Of a stretch of 46,384 bases of DNA, positions 7,319 to 16,511 are shown piece after piece. The first letter of the stretch is position 1, and each line of letters opens with the position of its first letter. This DNA comes from Puniceicoccaceae bacterium. Its GTDB lineage: Bacteria > Verrucomicrobiota > Verrucomicrobiia > Opitutales > JAFGAQ01. Position numbers and translations under genes: made by a program. The notes beneath the pieces are model-generated. The model worked only from the letters and a program-made list of their open reading frames with translations, did not search any database and was not told where the DNA came from. The stretch lies in the NCBI GenBank assembly GCA_040224245.1, contig JBEGIR010000030.1, positions 1 to 46,384 of the forward strand. Reading direction: 5' to 3'.

Positions 7319-9745
7319 ATGGATGACAAGATTTTTTTGAAAGCATTTTGGGAAAGCACCAATTGCGCGATGGTGTTTTTGACACAGGATTGGGATTCGG
7401 AATCGCTCCGCATGCCATTTTTCATGGAACCCGATTCCATCCGCTTTGAGATTGAGCGAGTGCATCCCTACGAGATAGCGCGACTGTCGGGATACTGCAT
7501 TGAAGGGGACCAGATTCGCTTTGTGCTTGATCCTACGGTTCACCCATCGCTGGACGTGGATGAAAGCGTGTATGTGGCGGGGCAATTCAACGATTGGCAA
7601 GCAGCGATTGGCAAACAGGCCTACCGCTTGTGTCCCTATGAGATGAATGGAAATCCGGTGCTGGTCGTGGATGTGCCAGTTTCGGAATTGAAGGGGGAAT
7701 ACACGTCCTACTTTCGGTTTGTCTCCGAAAAACACCGCTGGCTGAGTGTGCCCGAAAATGCGCCGAACCTTGTCCCAAATCGTTATCAGGGAAGTGATTT
7801 TATGCTGAATCTGCGCCAGAGCGGGCGACATGTCTTTCACCTTCGAACTGATGAATCGATCAGCCTGCACCGGCACATCGCATTGCATTGGAAGGACCCG
7901 AATTTTCACGAAAGCATTGCGATTTCGAATGCGGAGTTTTACCTCTCGCTCGAGTCTTCCTTGCCAATGGGAGTCTCACGCGAGGGAGAATTGCTGGTGT
8001 TTCGCCTCTTTGCTCCCCGCGCCAACCGGGTGACGCTCGAACTGTTCAAATCCCTCAAACAGGAAAAACGGGAGCGCCATGAGATGAAGGAAAATAAGGA
8101 CGGCTCGTGGGAAATTGCACTTCCGAGGGACTGGGATCGACACTATTATTATTACTACGTTGATGGCATCAACCATGACGGCTCAACCTGCTTTGACGGC
8201 ACCTTGCCTATCGTCGATCCCTATGCCCGCGCCATGGCATCTTCGAAAGGACCGGGCATCATCGTCGATCCGTCGACGCAGCCCTTGGCCAATTCCACTT
8301 ATCACCCGCCGATGTGGCATGATCTGGTGATCGCCGAAGTGCACCTGCGCGACCTGATGGCGAATTCCTTCCTTCCACTCTCTAACACCGAGCGTCAGCA
8401 ATTTCGGGGCATGAGCAAATGGCTGCGTGATCAGGGCAACTACCTGCGGCAGCTCGGGGTCAATGCCATCGAGTTTCAACCCCTGCACGAATTTGAGTAT
8501 GACTCCAAGGATGAATACCACTGGGGCTACATGCCGGTGAACTGGTTCAGCCCCGCCAGCTGCAATGCGCGCTTCCCGAAAAATGGTTCACAGATCGAAG
8601 GGTTTCGCGACATGGTAGCGGCCACACACGAGGCGGGGTTTGCCTTCATTCTGGATGTGGTTTACAACCACTTGGGTTCTCCCAATGCCTTGTATGCAAT
8701 CGACAAACACTACTACTATGAGGTGGATTCCAACTTCAACCTGACCAATTGGAGTGGAGTGGGGAACGACCTGCGCTGCCGCTCTCCCATGGCCAAGCGA
8801 TTGATCATCGACAGTTTGAAATACTACATGACCCACATGGGTGTGGACGGCTTTCGCTTCGATCTAGGCGAACTGATCGGGCGTAGTGTGCTGGAAGAGA
8901 TCGAGCACGAACTCAAAGCAATCAACCCCTCCGTCATCCTGATCGCCGAACCATGGAGTTTTCGCGGGCACATTGCGGACAAGCTGAAATTCACGGGTTT
9001 TGCGTCCTGGAATGACAGTTACCGCGACTTTTTTGTCAAATACCTCGGAGGCGATGGCTCACCTGAGCAGTTCGCCTGGCACCTCAAAGGTTCCCCGGAA
9101 GGGTTGACGCGATTTCCCGCGCAGACGGTCAACTATTCCGAGTCCCACGACGACTATTGCTGGATGGATCTCATCACCGAAAATGGGCAGCGGGATGGAT
9201 CTCACCCCTCCTTCAATGACATGCGGCGCACGCACCTGATGTTTTCGATGCTCTTCATCTCGCTGGGTATACCGATGATTTCGGCCGGACAGGATTTCCT
9301 GCGCAGCAAGCGTGGAGTGCGCAACACCTACCAGCGTGGCGACATCAATGCGATGGACTACAGCCGACTGATCTCGTTTTCAAATACCCATGACTACGTG
9401 CGGCGCTGGATCGCGTTTCGCCTCTCGGATGCGGGATCGTTACTACGGCTCGAATTCCATCCGGATGAGGACTATTTCCGCTTTTCCCATGCGGAGCATG
9501 GAGGACGGGGATTGGCAGTATTGATCAATGCCAATCATCAGCATGGCGAACGTCAGCTGATTTATGCGATCAATCCGAGTTTGCACGCCGAATCCTGCAG
9601 CATTGAGGGTATGGGAATCGAAGGAGCTACCCAGATCGCAGACCAGTTCCGTTTTGAGATTCATGGACTTCCGAGTGCGCGCCTGAGGTGGAAGGACGGC
9701 AAACTGCTACTGCCACCGCTCACCTGTGGACTCTGGATTCGCTAG
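7319..9745 (+). CDS. GH13 alpha-glucan hydrolase, pullulanase/isoamylase-like debranching type
   Basis: This 808-residue enzyme acts on alpha-glucans. Two carbohydrate-binding-like beta domains precede the barrel: one around 80-175 (VYVAGQFNDWQ) and a CBM48-like one around 220-310 (VFRLFAPRANRVTLELF). The catalytic (beta/alpha)8 barrel follows from about 335, with region I DVVYNHLG, region II GFRFDLGEL (nucleophile Asp515), region III LIAEPW (acid/base Glu544) and region IV YSESHDD (Asp611). LIAEPW resembles isoamylase, while YSESHD is closer to pullulanase, so it is probably an alpha-1,6 debranching enzyme. No signal peptide is seen, so the likely substrate is cytoplasmic glycogen or imported maltodextrin. 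The true start could be Met32 or Met36. No other glycogen gene is adjacent. Confidence 0.85.
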   Translation: MDDKIFLKAFWESTNCAMVFLTQDWDSESLRMPFFMEPDSIRFEIERVHPYEIARLSGYCIEGDQIRFVLDPTVHPSLDVDESVYVAGQFNDWQAAIGKQAYRLCPYEMNGNPVLVVDVPVSELKGEYTSYFRFVSEKHRWLSVPENAPNLVPNRYQGSDFMLNLRQSGRHVFHLRTDESISLHRHIALHWKDPNFHESIAISNAEFYLSLESSLPMGVSREGELLVFRLFAPRANRVTLELFKSLKQEKRERHEMKENKDGSWEIALPRDWDRHYYYYYVDGINHDGSTCFDGTLPIVDPYARAMASSKGPGIIVDPSTQPLANSTYHPPMWHDLVIAEVHLRDLMANSFLPLSNTERQQFRGMSKWLRDQGNYLRQLGVNAIEFQPLHEFEYDSKDEYHWGYMPVNWFSPASCNARFPKNGSQIEGFRDMVAATHEAGFAFILDVVYNHLGSPNALYAIDKHYYYEVDSNFNLTNWSGVGNDLRCRSPMAKRLIIDSLKYYMTHMGVDGFRFDLGELIGRSVLEEIEHELKAINPSVILIAEPWSFRGHIADKLKFTGFASWNDSYRDFFVKYLGGDGSPEQFAWHLKGSPEGLTRFPAQTVNYSESHDDYCWMDLITENGQRDGSHPSFNDMRRTHLMFSMLFISLGIPMISAGQDFLRSKRGVRNTYQRGDINAMDYSRLISFSNTHDYVRRWIAFRLSDAGSLLRLEFHPDEDYFRFSHAEHGGRGLAVLINANHQHGERQLIYAINPSLHAESCSIEGMGIEGATQIADQFRFEIHGLPSARLRWKDGKLLLPPLTCGLWIR

Positions 9746-9798
9746 GTGCTCGAGAGTGATCGCACAGGGTCTTGTATTCCGGAGTTGAATGCTTCAGG

Positions 9799-10812
9799 AT
9801 GTCCGGTTCATTGAGCAATCAGATGGCCACGACACTTCCCAACATCGAACCCATGATTCTATCCGCGCGCGCAACCACGGGTGCGTCCGGACTTTCGTCA
9901 CTGCAGCAGGAGATTCTGCGTCTGAAAACAGAGCGAAACGCAGTCATACTCGCGCACAATTACCAGATTCCCGAAATCCAGGAAGTAGCTGACTATCTCG
10001 GAGACTCCCTCGGGCTTGCCTACCAGGCAGCGTCGACGGATGCAGAGGTTATCTGTTTTTGCGGGGTGCATTTCATGGCGGAAACTGCAAAAATCATCAA
10101 CCCGGAGAAGCGGGTGATTTTGCCCGATCTGAATGCGGGTTGTTCGCTTTCGGACTCATGTCCTGCGGAAAAACTCGCTGCCTACCGCGAACGCTACCCG
10201 GACGACTACGTGGTGGCCTACATCAACTGTTCTGCAGAAGTAAAGGCGCTGAGCGATGTCATTTGTACCAGTGGAAATGCGGTGCGCATCGTGGAGCAGG
10301 TGCCTGCGGATCGGGACATTCTCTTTGTGCCCGATCAAAACCTCGGGCAATGGGTTGCGGGGCAAACCAACCGCACCATCAAATTGTGGCCGGGCAGCTG
10401 TTACGCGCACGTGCTCTTTTCCAAAGAACAGATCGAGCGCATCCGCCTCGACCATCCCGGGGCAAAAGTGGTGGCTCACCCGGAATGTGTTGAAACGGTT
10501 CGCAATATTGCGGACGAAGTTTGCAGCACGGAAAAAATGGTGCAGTTCTGTCGAAGTGACGATAGTGATACCTTTATCGTGGTGACCGAGACCGGGATGC
10601 TGCACCGACTCCGCAAGGAACTTCCGAACAAGACCTTCATTGCGGGTCCGACCGAAACCTGCGCCTGCAACGATTGCCGGTTCATGAAACTCAACACCCT
10701 CGAAAAACTTCATGCTTGCCTCGAGACACTCAGTCCCGAGATTCACCTGTCTGCAAACCTTATCGACAAGGCACGCCTGCCGATCCAGCGCATGCTGGAC
10801 TGGAGCCGCTGA
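9799..10812 (+). CDS. nadA: Quinolinate synthase
   Basis: NadA condenses iminoaspartate with dihydroxyacetone phosphate to give quinolinate, the precursor of NAD. The expected three cluster-ligand cysteines of its [4Fe-4S] centre are visible: AGCSLSDSC (first Cys about 115), AHPECVETV (about 230) and TCACNDCRF (288-293). Other family blocks are ILAHNYQIPEIQEVADYLGDSL and GVHFMAETAKI. I chose the ATG at 9799, which gives 337 residues; an upstream TTG (9772) and a downstream ATG (9823) are alternatives, and the family core starts only near QQEILRLK. It follows the GH13 gene by about 50 bases. nadB and nadC are not in the window. Confidence 0.96.
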   Translation: MSGSLSNQMATTLPNIEPMILSARATTGASGLSSLQQEILRLKTERNAVILAHNYQIPEIQEVADYLGDSLGLAYQAASTDAEVICFCGVHFMAETAKIINPEKRVILPDLNAGCSLSDSCPAEKLAAYRERYPDDYVVAYINCSAEVKALSDVICTSGNAVRIVEQVPADRDILFVPDQNLGQWVAGQTNRTIKLWPGSCYAHVLFSKEQIERIRLDHPGAKVVAHPECVETVRNIADEVCSTEKMVQFCRSDDSDTFIVVTETGMLHRLRKELPNKTFIAGPTETCACNDCRFMKLNTLEKLHACLETLSPEIHLSANLIDKARLPIQRMLDWSR

Positions 10813-10823
10813 GTCCTCTTGCG

Positions 10824-10843
10824 TGCCCGCTACTGACCGGGCA
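10824..10843 (+). other. Weak hairpin after nadA
   Basis: TGCCCG (10824-10829) pairs with CGGGCA (10838-10843) around an 8-base loop, 11 bases after the nadA stop. There is no T-run, so it is at best a weak terminator or an mRNA 3'-end stabiliser. Confidence 0.3.
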
Positions 10844-10903
10844 TATATGAGTGCGCAGTGTGGGTCTTCGCTGCCTTGTTGAGGAAGGCTGACATTTTTC
10901 GTT

Positions 10904-12115
10904 TTGATCACACCTGAAAAACGGGCGATTGCGAATCGCACCTACACGCTGGACTTGATGCGTGCACCCTTTGCCGGAGTGCTGGAGTCCGGCATGCATG
11001 CACTGGTGCTGTTGATCGCGATTCGGGTCTTTGACCCCAATCCCTTTTTCAAAGCATGGATCCCCGCCTCGATTTCAGTCGGCTTTTTGCTCAGTCCGAT
11101 CGTGTTATCCGTTGCATGGCGGTTGAGGGTTCGCGCAACCCGCATCGCATCGCTTTTGTGGATACTGAGCGGACTTTGGGTCTTCGGAGCAAGTTATGCG
11201 CAGGGATTTCATGGGTATTTTGCGATGCTGGGTCCGGGCATGCTCGTGTTTGCGCTGGTGCCAACGTTCATGATCTTTGCCTATGCAAACAACTACACGG
11301 CGCAGCAGCGCGGGCAGCGTATCGCCGTATTTTTCATGATCTCGTCTGCAGCAGCCGTCGTTTTTTCGTTTTGGGCGGGGGAGTGGCTTGATGTGGATTT
11401 GGAGCGATTTCGCTGGATTCTGCGAATCATCGCCGCTGCTGCTTTTGCCAGTGCGGCCTGTGCGTTTTTCATGCCTTCTCCGCCGGTGGAGGCGAAGCAT
11501 CATGGATCACCGCTGCAGCATTTTTCGTTGATCTGGAAGGACCGCCTGTTTGGTGGCATGCTGGCCTCGTGGATGTTCATCGGGTTCGCCAATCTCATGA
11601 CGATTCCACTCCGCGTGGAATACCTGGCCTCGCCAAGCTACGGATTGAATCTCAGCAATGCGGAAATTTCGTTGTTGGTCGTTGTGATCCCCTCGATCTG
11701 CAGGATTCTGAGCACGCGGATCTGGGGGTATTTTTTCGACCGGGTCAACATGCTGGTGCTTCGCAGCCTGCTCAATGGCATGTTTCTGGTCGGCATCCTG
11801 ATGTTTTTCATGAGTCGAAGTTTTGAACCGATGGCAATCTCCATGGCGATAACCGGCTTTGCCCATGGTGGAGGCAACATTGCCTGGAGCCTGTGGGTGA
11901 CAAAAATTGCACCACCAGAGAAATCCGCTTCCTACATGAGCGTGCACACCGCAACCACTGGTGTCAGGGGACTATTGTCACCCTTTCTCGGGTTTGCAGC
12001 AATCACGCTGTTGGGACCGGTGCAGACTGCCTTGATTGCGTCGGCACTTGCCGGAATTTCGATTCTGATCAACCTTCCGCTGACCCGACACCCACGCCTG
12101 AAGGCATCGTATTGA
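10904..12115 (+). CDS. Major facilitator superfamily permease
   Basis: This is a 403-residue inner-membrane transporter with about twelve hydrophobic segments in two halves, split by a short cytoplasmic loop around residues 185-200 (SPPVEAKHHGSPLQHF). The second half begins with FGGMLASWMFIGFANLMTIPL. The substrate cannot be read from the sequence. The start is a TTG at 10904, chosen because ANRTYTLDLMRAPFAGVLE just before the first helix looks like part of the protein; ATG at 10958 would remove it. GAGGAAGG lies 15 bases upstream of the TTG, slightly far for a ribosome-binding site. It follows nadA by 91 bases and converges with the M23 peptidase operon. Confidence 0.8.
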   Translation: MITPEKRAIANRTYTLDLMRAPFAGVLESGMHALVLLIAIRVFDPNPFFKAWIPASISVGFLLSPIVLSVAWRLRVRATRIASLLWILSGLWVFGASYAQGFHGYFAMLGPGMLVFALVPTFMIFAYANNYTAQQRGQRIAVFFMISSAAAVVFSFWAGEWLDVDLERFRWILRIIAAAAFASAACAFFMPSPPVEAKHHGSPLQHFSLIWKDRLFGGMLASWMFIGFANLMTIPLRVEYLASPSYGLNLSNAEISLLVVVIPSICRILSTRIWGYFFDRVNMLVLRSLLNGMFLVGILMFFMSRSFEPMAISMAITGFAHGGGNIAWSLWVTKIAPPEKSASYMSVHTATTGVRGLLSPFLGFAAITLLGPVQTALIASALAGISILINLPLTRHPRLKASY

Positions 12116-12171
12116 CAAGAATTCTGCGTTAGAGAGAAGGCGACTCAGGTTGCAGTAAGACCCGAGTTGGC

Positions 12172-13206
12172 TCAGTGGGTTTTCAGGAGTTCGATGTGGC
12201 GAAGCAACAGCGAGGTGGGCACCAGACCCGCAGGAGATTCATCGATCCAGTTGCGACAGGGTTTTTCATGCCTGAGCTGATGCACGTGCACGGCATCGGG
12301 ATCCAGACGTCGGTCGAGAGTCGATGCTTCAGCCGGAATCCATTCCACTGGCATGCCATACCAGGTGAAGCCGACCCGGTACCAGCTCGGTCCTGCAGGA
12401 GCGGGTTGACCGCGCAGAAAAACCGGGTTGCGCTCCAGAAAGTCGGGACGTTTTTCGAAGTGGATCCAACATTCAAACGAGACGGGTTCTGTGAGGAAGT
12501 AGGCAAAAAACGGGGCACCGGGGTGATCGAGGTAATAGTTGAAAAACTCCAGCGGGTGTAGACCCAGCAGATTCATCCCGTTCCAGGAGCCATGCCAGTT
12601 GCGGGTTTCAAATCCCTGTAAGGCATACCAACTGTCAAATTTGCTGTTGAGCCTGACCCCGATTTCGAGGTGCAGGTGTGCGTTGGCAACGGGAATGGGG
12701 ATATTGGATGAGCTGTTTCCCATGGTTCCCAGAACATCTCCTGCGCGCACGCGCACGCCAGGCCGGATGGAGTCTGCGATTTGCTCGAGATGGGCGTAGA
12801 GTGAAACCCACTCGAGACCCTGTCCGACGTGAGAGATCACCACATACTTGCCATAATTGCTGTGCTGCGTAGTGCGACTGACATGCGCCACGACTCCGGC
12901 TGCGATGGAACCGATCGCATCCAGACTGCGACCATCGGGAGAGCGCTGCACTGATTTTAAGTCAACTCCTTCATGAAAGCGACTTCCGCCATTGCGAGTG
13001 CAGCCCCAGTCCGCAGATGCCAGCCTTCCGGATGAAGTGGGTTGCAAGTAGTGTTCTGGATGCTCTCCGTTGAGAAAGGCCGTGTTGGGTGTTGGCCAAA
13101 CGAGCGTACTTCCGTAGGTGGACACATCCGAGGCCGCTGTGAAAAGAATGCTGCAGGCAAACAGAGCGATGCCCGAAAACCACCACTTTTGTTGTTGCGA
13201 AACCAT
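12172..13206 (-). CDS. Secreted M23 (LytM-type) metallopeptidase domain protein
   Basis: The 344-residue protein begins with a signal peptide (MVSQQQKWWFSGIALFACSI, cut near AASD). The peptidase M23 domain lies at about 75-195: RFHEGVDLKS carries the first zinc-binding His and Asp, YVVISH and SLYAHLEQI fill the middle, and ANAHLHLEIG carries the HxH pair. The remaining 140 residues are an extra C-terminal region of unknown fold that mentions no known cell-wall-binding motif. Such proteins cleave peptidoglycan cross-links or activate amidases in the periplasm. The ATG at 13206 is preferred over one three codons upstream. It is the last gene of the seven-gene run from 17742 and follows the lipoprotein gene by 24 bases. 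Confidence 0.85.
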   Translation of the reverse strand: MVSQQQKWWFSGIALFACSILFTAASDVSTYGSTLVWPTPNTAFLNGEHPEHYLQPTSSGRLASADWGCTRNGGSRFHEGVDLKSVQRSPDGRSLDAIGSIAAGVVAHVSRTTQHSNYGKYVVISHVGQGLEWVSLYAHLEQIADSIRPGVRVRAGDVLGTMGNSSSNIPIPVANAHLHLEIGVRLNSKFDSWYALQGFETRNWHGSWNGMNLLGLHPLEFFNYYLDHPGAPFFAYFLTEPVSFECWIHFEKRPDFLERNPVFLRGQPAPAGPSWYRVGFTWYGMPVEWIPAEASTLDRRLDPDAVHVHQLRHEKPCRNWIDESPAGLVPTSLLLRHIELLKTH

Positions 13207-13230
13207 GAATAGCAAGGGCAGAGGGTCAGT

Positions 13231-13734
13231 TTAAGGCTGTGCCTGAAGCGATTTCTGAATGTTTTGAACCAGCGTGGGAAGCTCGCCCTCATCCACCTCA
13301 ACATGGATCGCGAGAGTTCCGTCTTCGATGATGCGGTCAATGCGCCAGGCGCCCAGGGGTTCGGAACCCACGACGAGCACGAGACGCCTCGAGCGGTATG
13401 TTCCGGACAGCTCCATGAGGCGCAGGCGCGATTCAGGATTTAGCGCAAACTCCAGATACGGACCCATGGTTCCCTGTTTTAACTGAACCGATTGCAGATC
13501 AAAGTGGGGTATGCTTGGAACGGGCTTGATCTGGATCACCGATGCGCTGATCGGCAGTTGCACACTCGTCACCCTGGGGTTTCGGAGTTCGGAACCCCGT
13601 GCTTCGATGAAAAAATTGGGAATAAACTGAGGGTCAGCCTTCGGACCTGTAGCACAACCCGCCAGCAGCATCAGAAGGCTGATGCATTGCAAAGAGCGCG
13701 CGATGGCATGCCTGGGAATGGACTTGAGATTCAC
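13231..13734 (-). CDS. Small lipoprotein of unknown function
   Basis: The 167-residue protein has a lipoprotein signal: LQCISLLMLLAGCATG with the lipobox LAGC, so the mature protein starts at Cys27 and is lipid-anchored. Asp is not at position +2 (Ala), which points to the outer membrane under the enterobacterial rule, though that rule may not hold here. The mature part is predicted to be mostly beta with a short C-terminal helix (ELPTLVQNIQKSLQ). No known domain is recognised. Its start overlaps the end of the preceding gene by 4 bases (ATGA), so translation is coupled. The M23 peptidase follows, suggesting an envelope role. Confidence 0.75.
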   Translation of the reverse strand: MNLKSIPRHAIARSLQCISLLMLLAGCATGPKADPQFIPNFFIEARGSELRNPRVTSVQLPISASVIQIKPVPSIPHFDLQSVQLKQGTMGPYLEFALNPESRLRLMELSGTYRSRRLVLVVGSEPLGAWRIDRIIEDGTLAIHVEVDEGELPTLVQNIQKSLQAQP

Positions 13735-14318
13735 GATGCCTCCGGAATTGCAGTTTTTGAGGCATCATCGCTTTGCTCTGCCGCTGCGGATGCATCATCC
13801 GAACTGTCAGAACCTCCCAGGATGCTCAGGTTTTTTTCAATGTGAGCCATGTTTTCGGGATTCATTTCCACCGCTTCAACCAGGTATTCCTGCTTGGATT
13901 TTACATGGCGAAAATTGAGATAGTGCTGGGGGATGCCGCGAGATGGAATGGATTTGAGGATGCGCTTGCGCTCGAGAAAAAGGGCCAAAATGTAGATCAT
14001 GCACTTCGTGGAATTGGAGCGAATCGATACCTCGACGGATTCCGCCATCGAGAGGAACAGCTCCTCTACCGATTGTGCCTGCTGTTTCTGCTCCTCAGAG
14101 TGAGTGGTGTCGGGTTCCTTGATTCGGCGGGACCAGCGTCCAACGATTGGGCCGTCGAGCGAGAGTTGTTCTGCAACGGACTCGAGCACATCGAGACGAA
14201 TGAGGCCCTGTGTTGCGCTTTCGACAAGCAGACAAACGACCTGATCTCCGGGTTGGAAGGTTTGGCCGCTATGAGCGCATTTTCGTGAGAAGGATTGAAT
14301 CTGCCACTCCGTGATCAT
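13731..14318 (-). CDS. Conserved hypothetical protein, Verrucomicrobia/Planctomycetes-type
   Basis: This is a 195-residue soluble protein. The N-terminus, WQIQSFSRKCAHSGQTFQPG followed by DQVVCLL, has the RxC..(S/T)G..F..G pattern, then an acidic/basic middle with GRWSRRIKEPD, a helix CMIYILALFLERKRILK, and a tail poor in order (Ser, Asp and Ala from about residue 165). I recall similar proteins with the same ILAL.LERKR helix in Verrucomicrobia and Planctomycetes, annotated only as hypothetical. Two cysteines near the N-terminus could be part of a half zinc ribbon. It lies 33 bases after xseA and overlaps the lipoprotein gene by 4 bases. Confidence 0.7.
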   Translation of the reverse strand: MITEWQIQSFSRKCAHSGQTFQPGDQVVCLLVESATQGLIRLDVLESVAEQLSLDGPIVGRWSRRIKEPDTTHSEEQKQQAQSVEELFLSMAESVEVSIRSNSTKCMIYILALFLERKRILKSIPSRGIPQHYLNFRHVKSKQEYLVEAVEMNPENMAHIEKNLSILGGSDSSDDASAAAEQSDDASKTAIPEAS

Positions 14319-14351
14319 CTCGCTTGAAGATGAAGGAAAGCCGCACGGGAA

Positions 14352-15761
14352 TCAAGTGTTCGTTGGTCCCTGAGGGTCTGGTTTGCCTTGGGATTCGTGT
14401 CCCAGGAAAAAATCGAGCTGTTCGCTTGAATCAATTTGGGCCTTCCGGACGCCATCCTGCATCTGCAATGTGATGCGTTGTTGATGTTTCAGCGAGCCTG
14501 CATGAGTCATTACCTTGCCCTTGGAATCACGGACCACCGCAAAACCCCGGCGAAGAACATTGTCAACACCCAGTCCTTCGAGACGTTTTTCCAAGCCTCT
14601 CATGTGTTGTGCCCTGCGATCCATTTGATGACGAACTTCCCTGCTCAGGCGCAACTGCAGCGACGTGAACTGGTCGCGCCGCTGAAGGAACTGACGTGAG
14701 GGATGCAGGTTTTTCAGGCGTTCAGCGGCGAGGTGGGTTTCATGGCGATAGCGATGCATGGCGCTTGATAGGCGAGAACCCATGCGCTGCTGCAATTCAT
14801 CCAGGCGCAAATGGCGATTTTCGAGCATGCGAGACGGAGTGACACCCCTCAGACGCTCGCGGTTATGCTGCAGTCGCTGCAAGTGTTGGCGCATGCCGAC
14901 GGCAAGCTGACGTCGCAGGGCGAGTGTTGACTGTTGCAGCCGTTGTTGAATTTCCAGATACCCGCTGGAGATGAGTTCTGCTGCTGCACTTGGGGTTTCG
15001 GCGCGCTGGTCTGCGGCAAAATCAGTCAGCACAAAGTCGATTTCATGACCCACCGCTGATACAATCGGAATCGCACAGGAAGCCACCGCTCGCACGACAC
15101 TTTCCTCGTTGAAATTCCAGAGGTCCTCAACACTTCCACCTCCGCGGCCGATGACGAGCAGGTCGAGTTCGCCATACGATTCTGCCCACTTCAACTTATC
15201 CACAATATCCGCCGCACCCTCGCTGCCTTGTACGGTTGCGGGAAAGAGCACGATGCGACCCATCCATTTGCGTCGCTTGAGGATGCTCACAAAATCACGC
15301 AATGCAGCCCCGGTTGGTGAAGTGATAATGCCCACGGTGCGGGGCAGGAGGGGCAGTGCCTGTTTGCGCGCTGCGTCAAAAAGTCCTTCGGACTGCAGAA
15401 GTTTCTTAAGCCGTTCAAACTCAGCCTGAAGGCGTCCGGCGCCTTCCTCCACACAATCCCGAATGATCAATTGATAGGAACCACGTGGTTCATAGACGCT
15501 GAGATTCCCCAAAGCCAACACCTCCATGCCTTCCTTGAGACGTAAGCGCAGGCGCGATGCATCTCCACGAAACATGACCGCACTGATCTGTGCTCCGGCA
15601 TCCTTCAGCGTGAGGTAAATGTGGCCGCTCGATTGATAACGAAGGTTGGAAATTTCACCCTTCACCCAGGATGGCGGAACCGCTCCCTCGAGCAGTCGCT
15701 TGATCTGGGAAGTCAGCTCGGAGACTGTGCGGATTTGATCGGGTGAAGGAGATGGATTCAC
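14352..15761 (-). CDS. xseA: Exodeoxyribonuclease VII large subunit
   Basis: XseA with XseB degrades single-stranded DNA in both directions and serves in mismatch repair and damage tolerance. The 469 residues show the N-terminal OB-fold (about 8-105, PPSWVKGEISNLRYQSSGHIYLTLKD), the catalytic core (about 125-320) with IGIITSPTGAALRDF-type residues (VGIITSPTGAALRDF), VIGRGGGSVEDLWNFNEE and SAVGHEIDFVLTDFAADQRA, and a long coiled coil (about 265-400). The end FAVVRDSKGKVMTHAGSL is typical. xseB is not adjacent; the next gene is the conserved unknown at 13731-14318. It lies 2 bases after the VTT-domain gene. Confidence 0.95.
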   Translation of the reverse strand: MNPSPSPDQIRTVSELTSQIKRLLEGAVPPSWVKGEISNLRYQSSGHIYLTLKDAGAQISAVMFRGDASRLRLRLKEGMEVLALGNLSVYEPRGSYQLIIRDCVEEGAGRLQAEFERLKKLLQSEGLFDAARKQALPLLPRTVGIITSPTGAALRDFVSILKRRKWMGRIVLFPATVQGSEGAADIVDKLKWAESYGELDLLVIGRGGGSVEDLWNFNEESVVRAVASCAIPIVSAVGHEIDFVLTDFAADQRAETPSAAAELISSGYLEIQQRLQQSTLALRRQLAVGMRQHLQRLQHNRERLRGVTPSRMLENRHLRLDELQQRMGSRLSSAMHRYRHETHLAAERLKNLHPSRQFLQRRDQFTSLQLRLSREVRHQMDRRAQHMRGLEKRLEGLGVDNVLRRGFAVVRDSKGKVMTHAGSLKHQQRITLQMQDGVRKAQIDSSEQLDFFLGHESQGKPDPQGPTNT

Positions 15762-15763
15762 AG

Positions 15764-16504
15764 TCAGAGGCTAGGGGTGGAGTGGGATGGATCGGGACTC
15801 TCTGGCACGGGTTTCAACTTGTTGGCCATACGGGATCGCAGCCAGTGAATGGTGATTCCCATGACGATGATCAGGGCAATGGCACCCAGGGCAAGTCCCA
15901 GCTTGCCTTCGAAGATGGCTCCACCACCGATGACAAAGCCCGGAGTATAGAGCGCCTGCACAGCCATGCCAATGAAGAGGTATTTCCAGAATGGAACTTT
16001 GGATACCCCGAGAAAGTAGTTTTGTACAAAAAACGGAATTCCCGGAGTGATGCGAATGATCAGGGCGACCTTGGATTTGTGTTCTTCGGGGATTTCCGGA
16101 AGCTTGCGCGAGAACAGTGCCACTACGCGCTGGCAAAGCGAGTGCAGCGGGTATGCCGATACAAAATAGGTCCAAACCATACCGAGAACCATTGCCGAAT
16201 AACACAGCAACAGGGCAGTGGGAAGGCCATATCGGTGGGTGTAGAGTGCACCGGCAAGCACGAGAAAGGGACTCAGCGGCAGCGGAAGTCCCGCCACAAA
16301 CAGCACTGCAAGAAAGGCGAGCAATGGATAATCTGCAATCGATTCAATGATTTGATCGCTCAGCGTTTTGAGATCCGAAGGGCTGATCCCTGTTACCCGC
16401 ATGGCATAAATTCCCGATGCAGCCATCGTGATGAGCACAGCCAATACGAGCAGTGTCTGCGGACGTTTGAGCTGGGATGAGAACGAAGTCCAAAGATTCG
16501 AAGT
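15764..16504 (-). CDS. TVP38/TMEM64 (VTT/DedA-like) membrane protein
   Basis: This inner-membrane protein of 246 residues belongs to the VTT domain family, whose members are linked to lipid flipping or transport in other organisms. Hydrophobic segments are visible at about 15-35, 55-85, 95-120, 170-195 and 200-225, with the family-like stretches LPLPLSPFLVLAGALYTHRYG and KVALIIRITPGIPFFVQNYF ending in LGVSKVPFWKYLF. The ATG at 16504 avoids running into the methyltransferase gene; a more upstream start at 16567 would overlap it. It lies 2 bases before xseA and 7 bases after the methyltransferase gene. Confidence 0.85.
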   Translation of the reverse strand, partial: TSNLWTSFSSQLKRPQTLLVLAVLITMAASGIYAMRVTGISPSDLKTLSDQIIESIADYPLLAFLAVLFVAGLPLPLSPFLVLAGALYTHRYGLPTALLLCYSAMVLGMVWTYFVSAYPLHSLCQRVVALFSRKLPEIPEEHKSKVALIIRITPGIPFFVQNYFLGVSKVPFWKYLFIGMAVQALYTPGFVIGGGAIFEGKLGLALGAIALIIVMGITIHWLRSRMANKLKPVPESPDPSHSTPSL

Positions 16505-16511
16505 CATGGTG

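Noticed and set aside
12116-12171. Bidirectional terminator between the MFS and M23 genes
   Set aside because: Only a short imperfect stem (ACTCaGG/CCcGAGT) without a T-run is visible.
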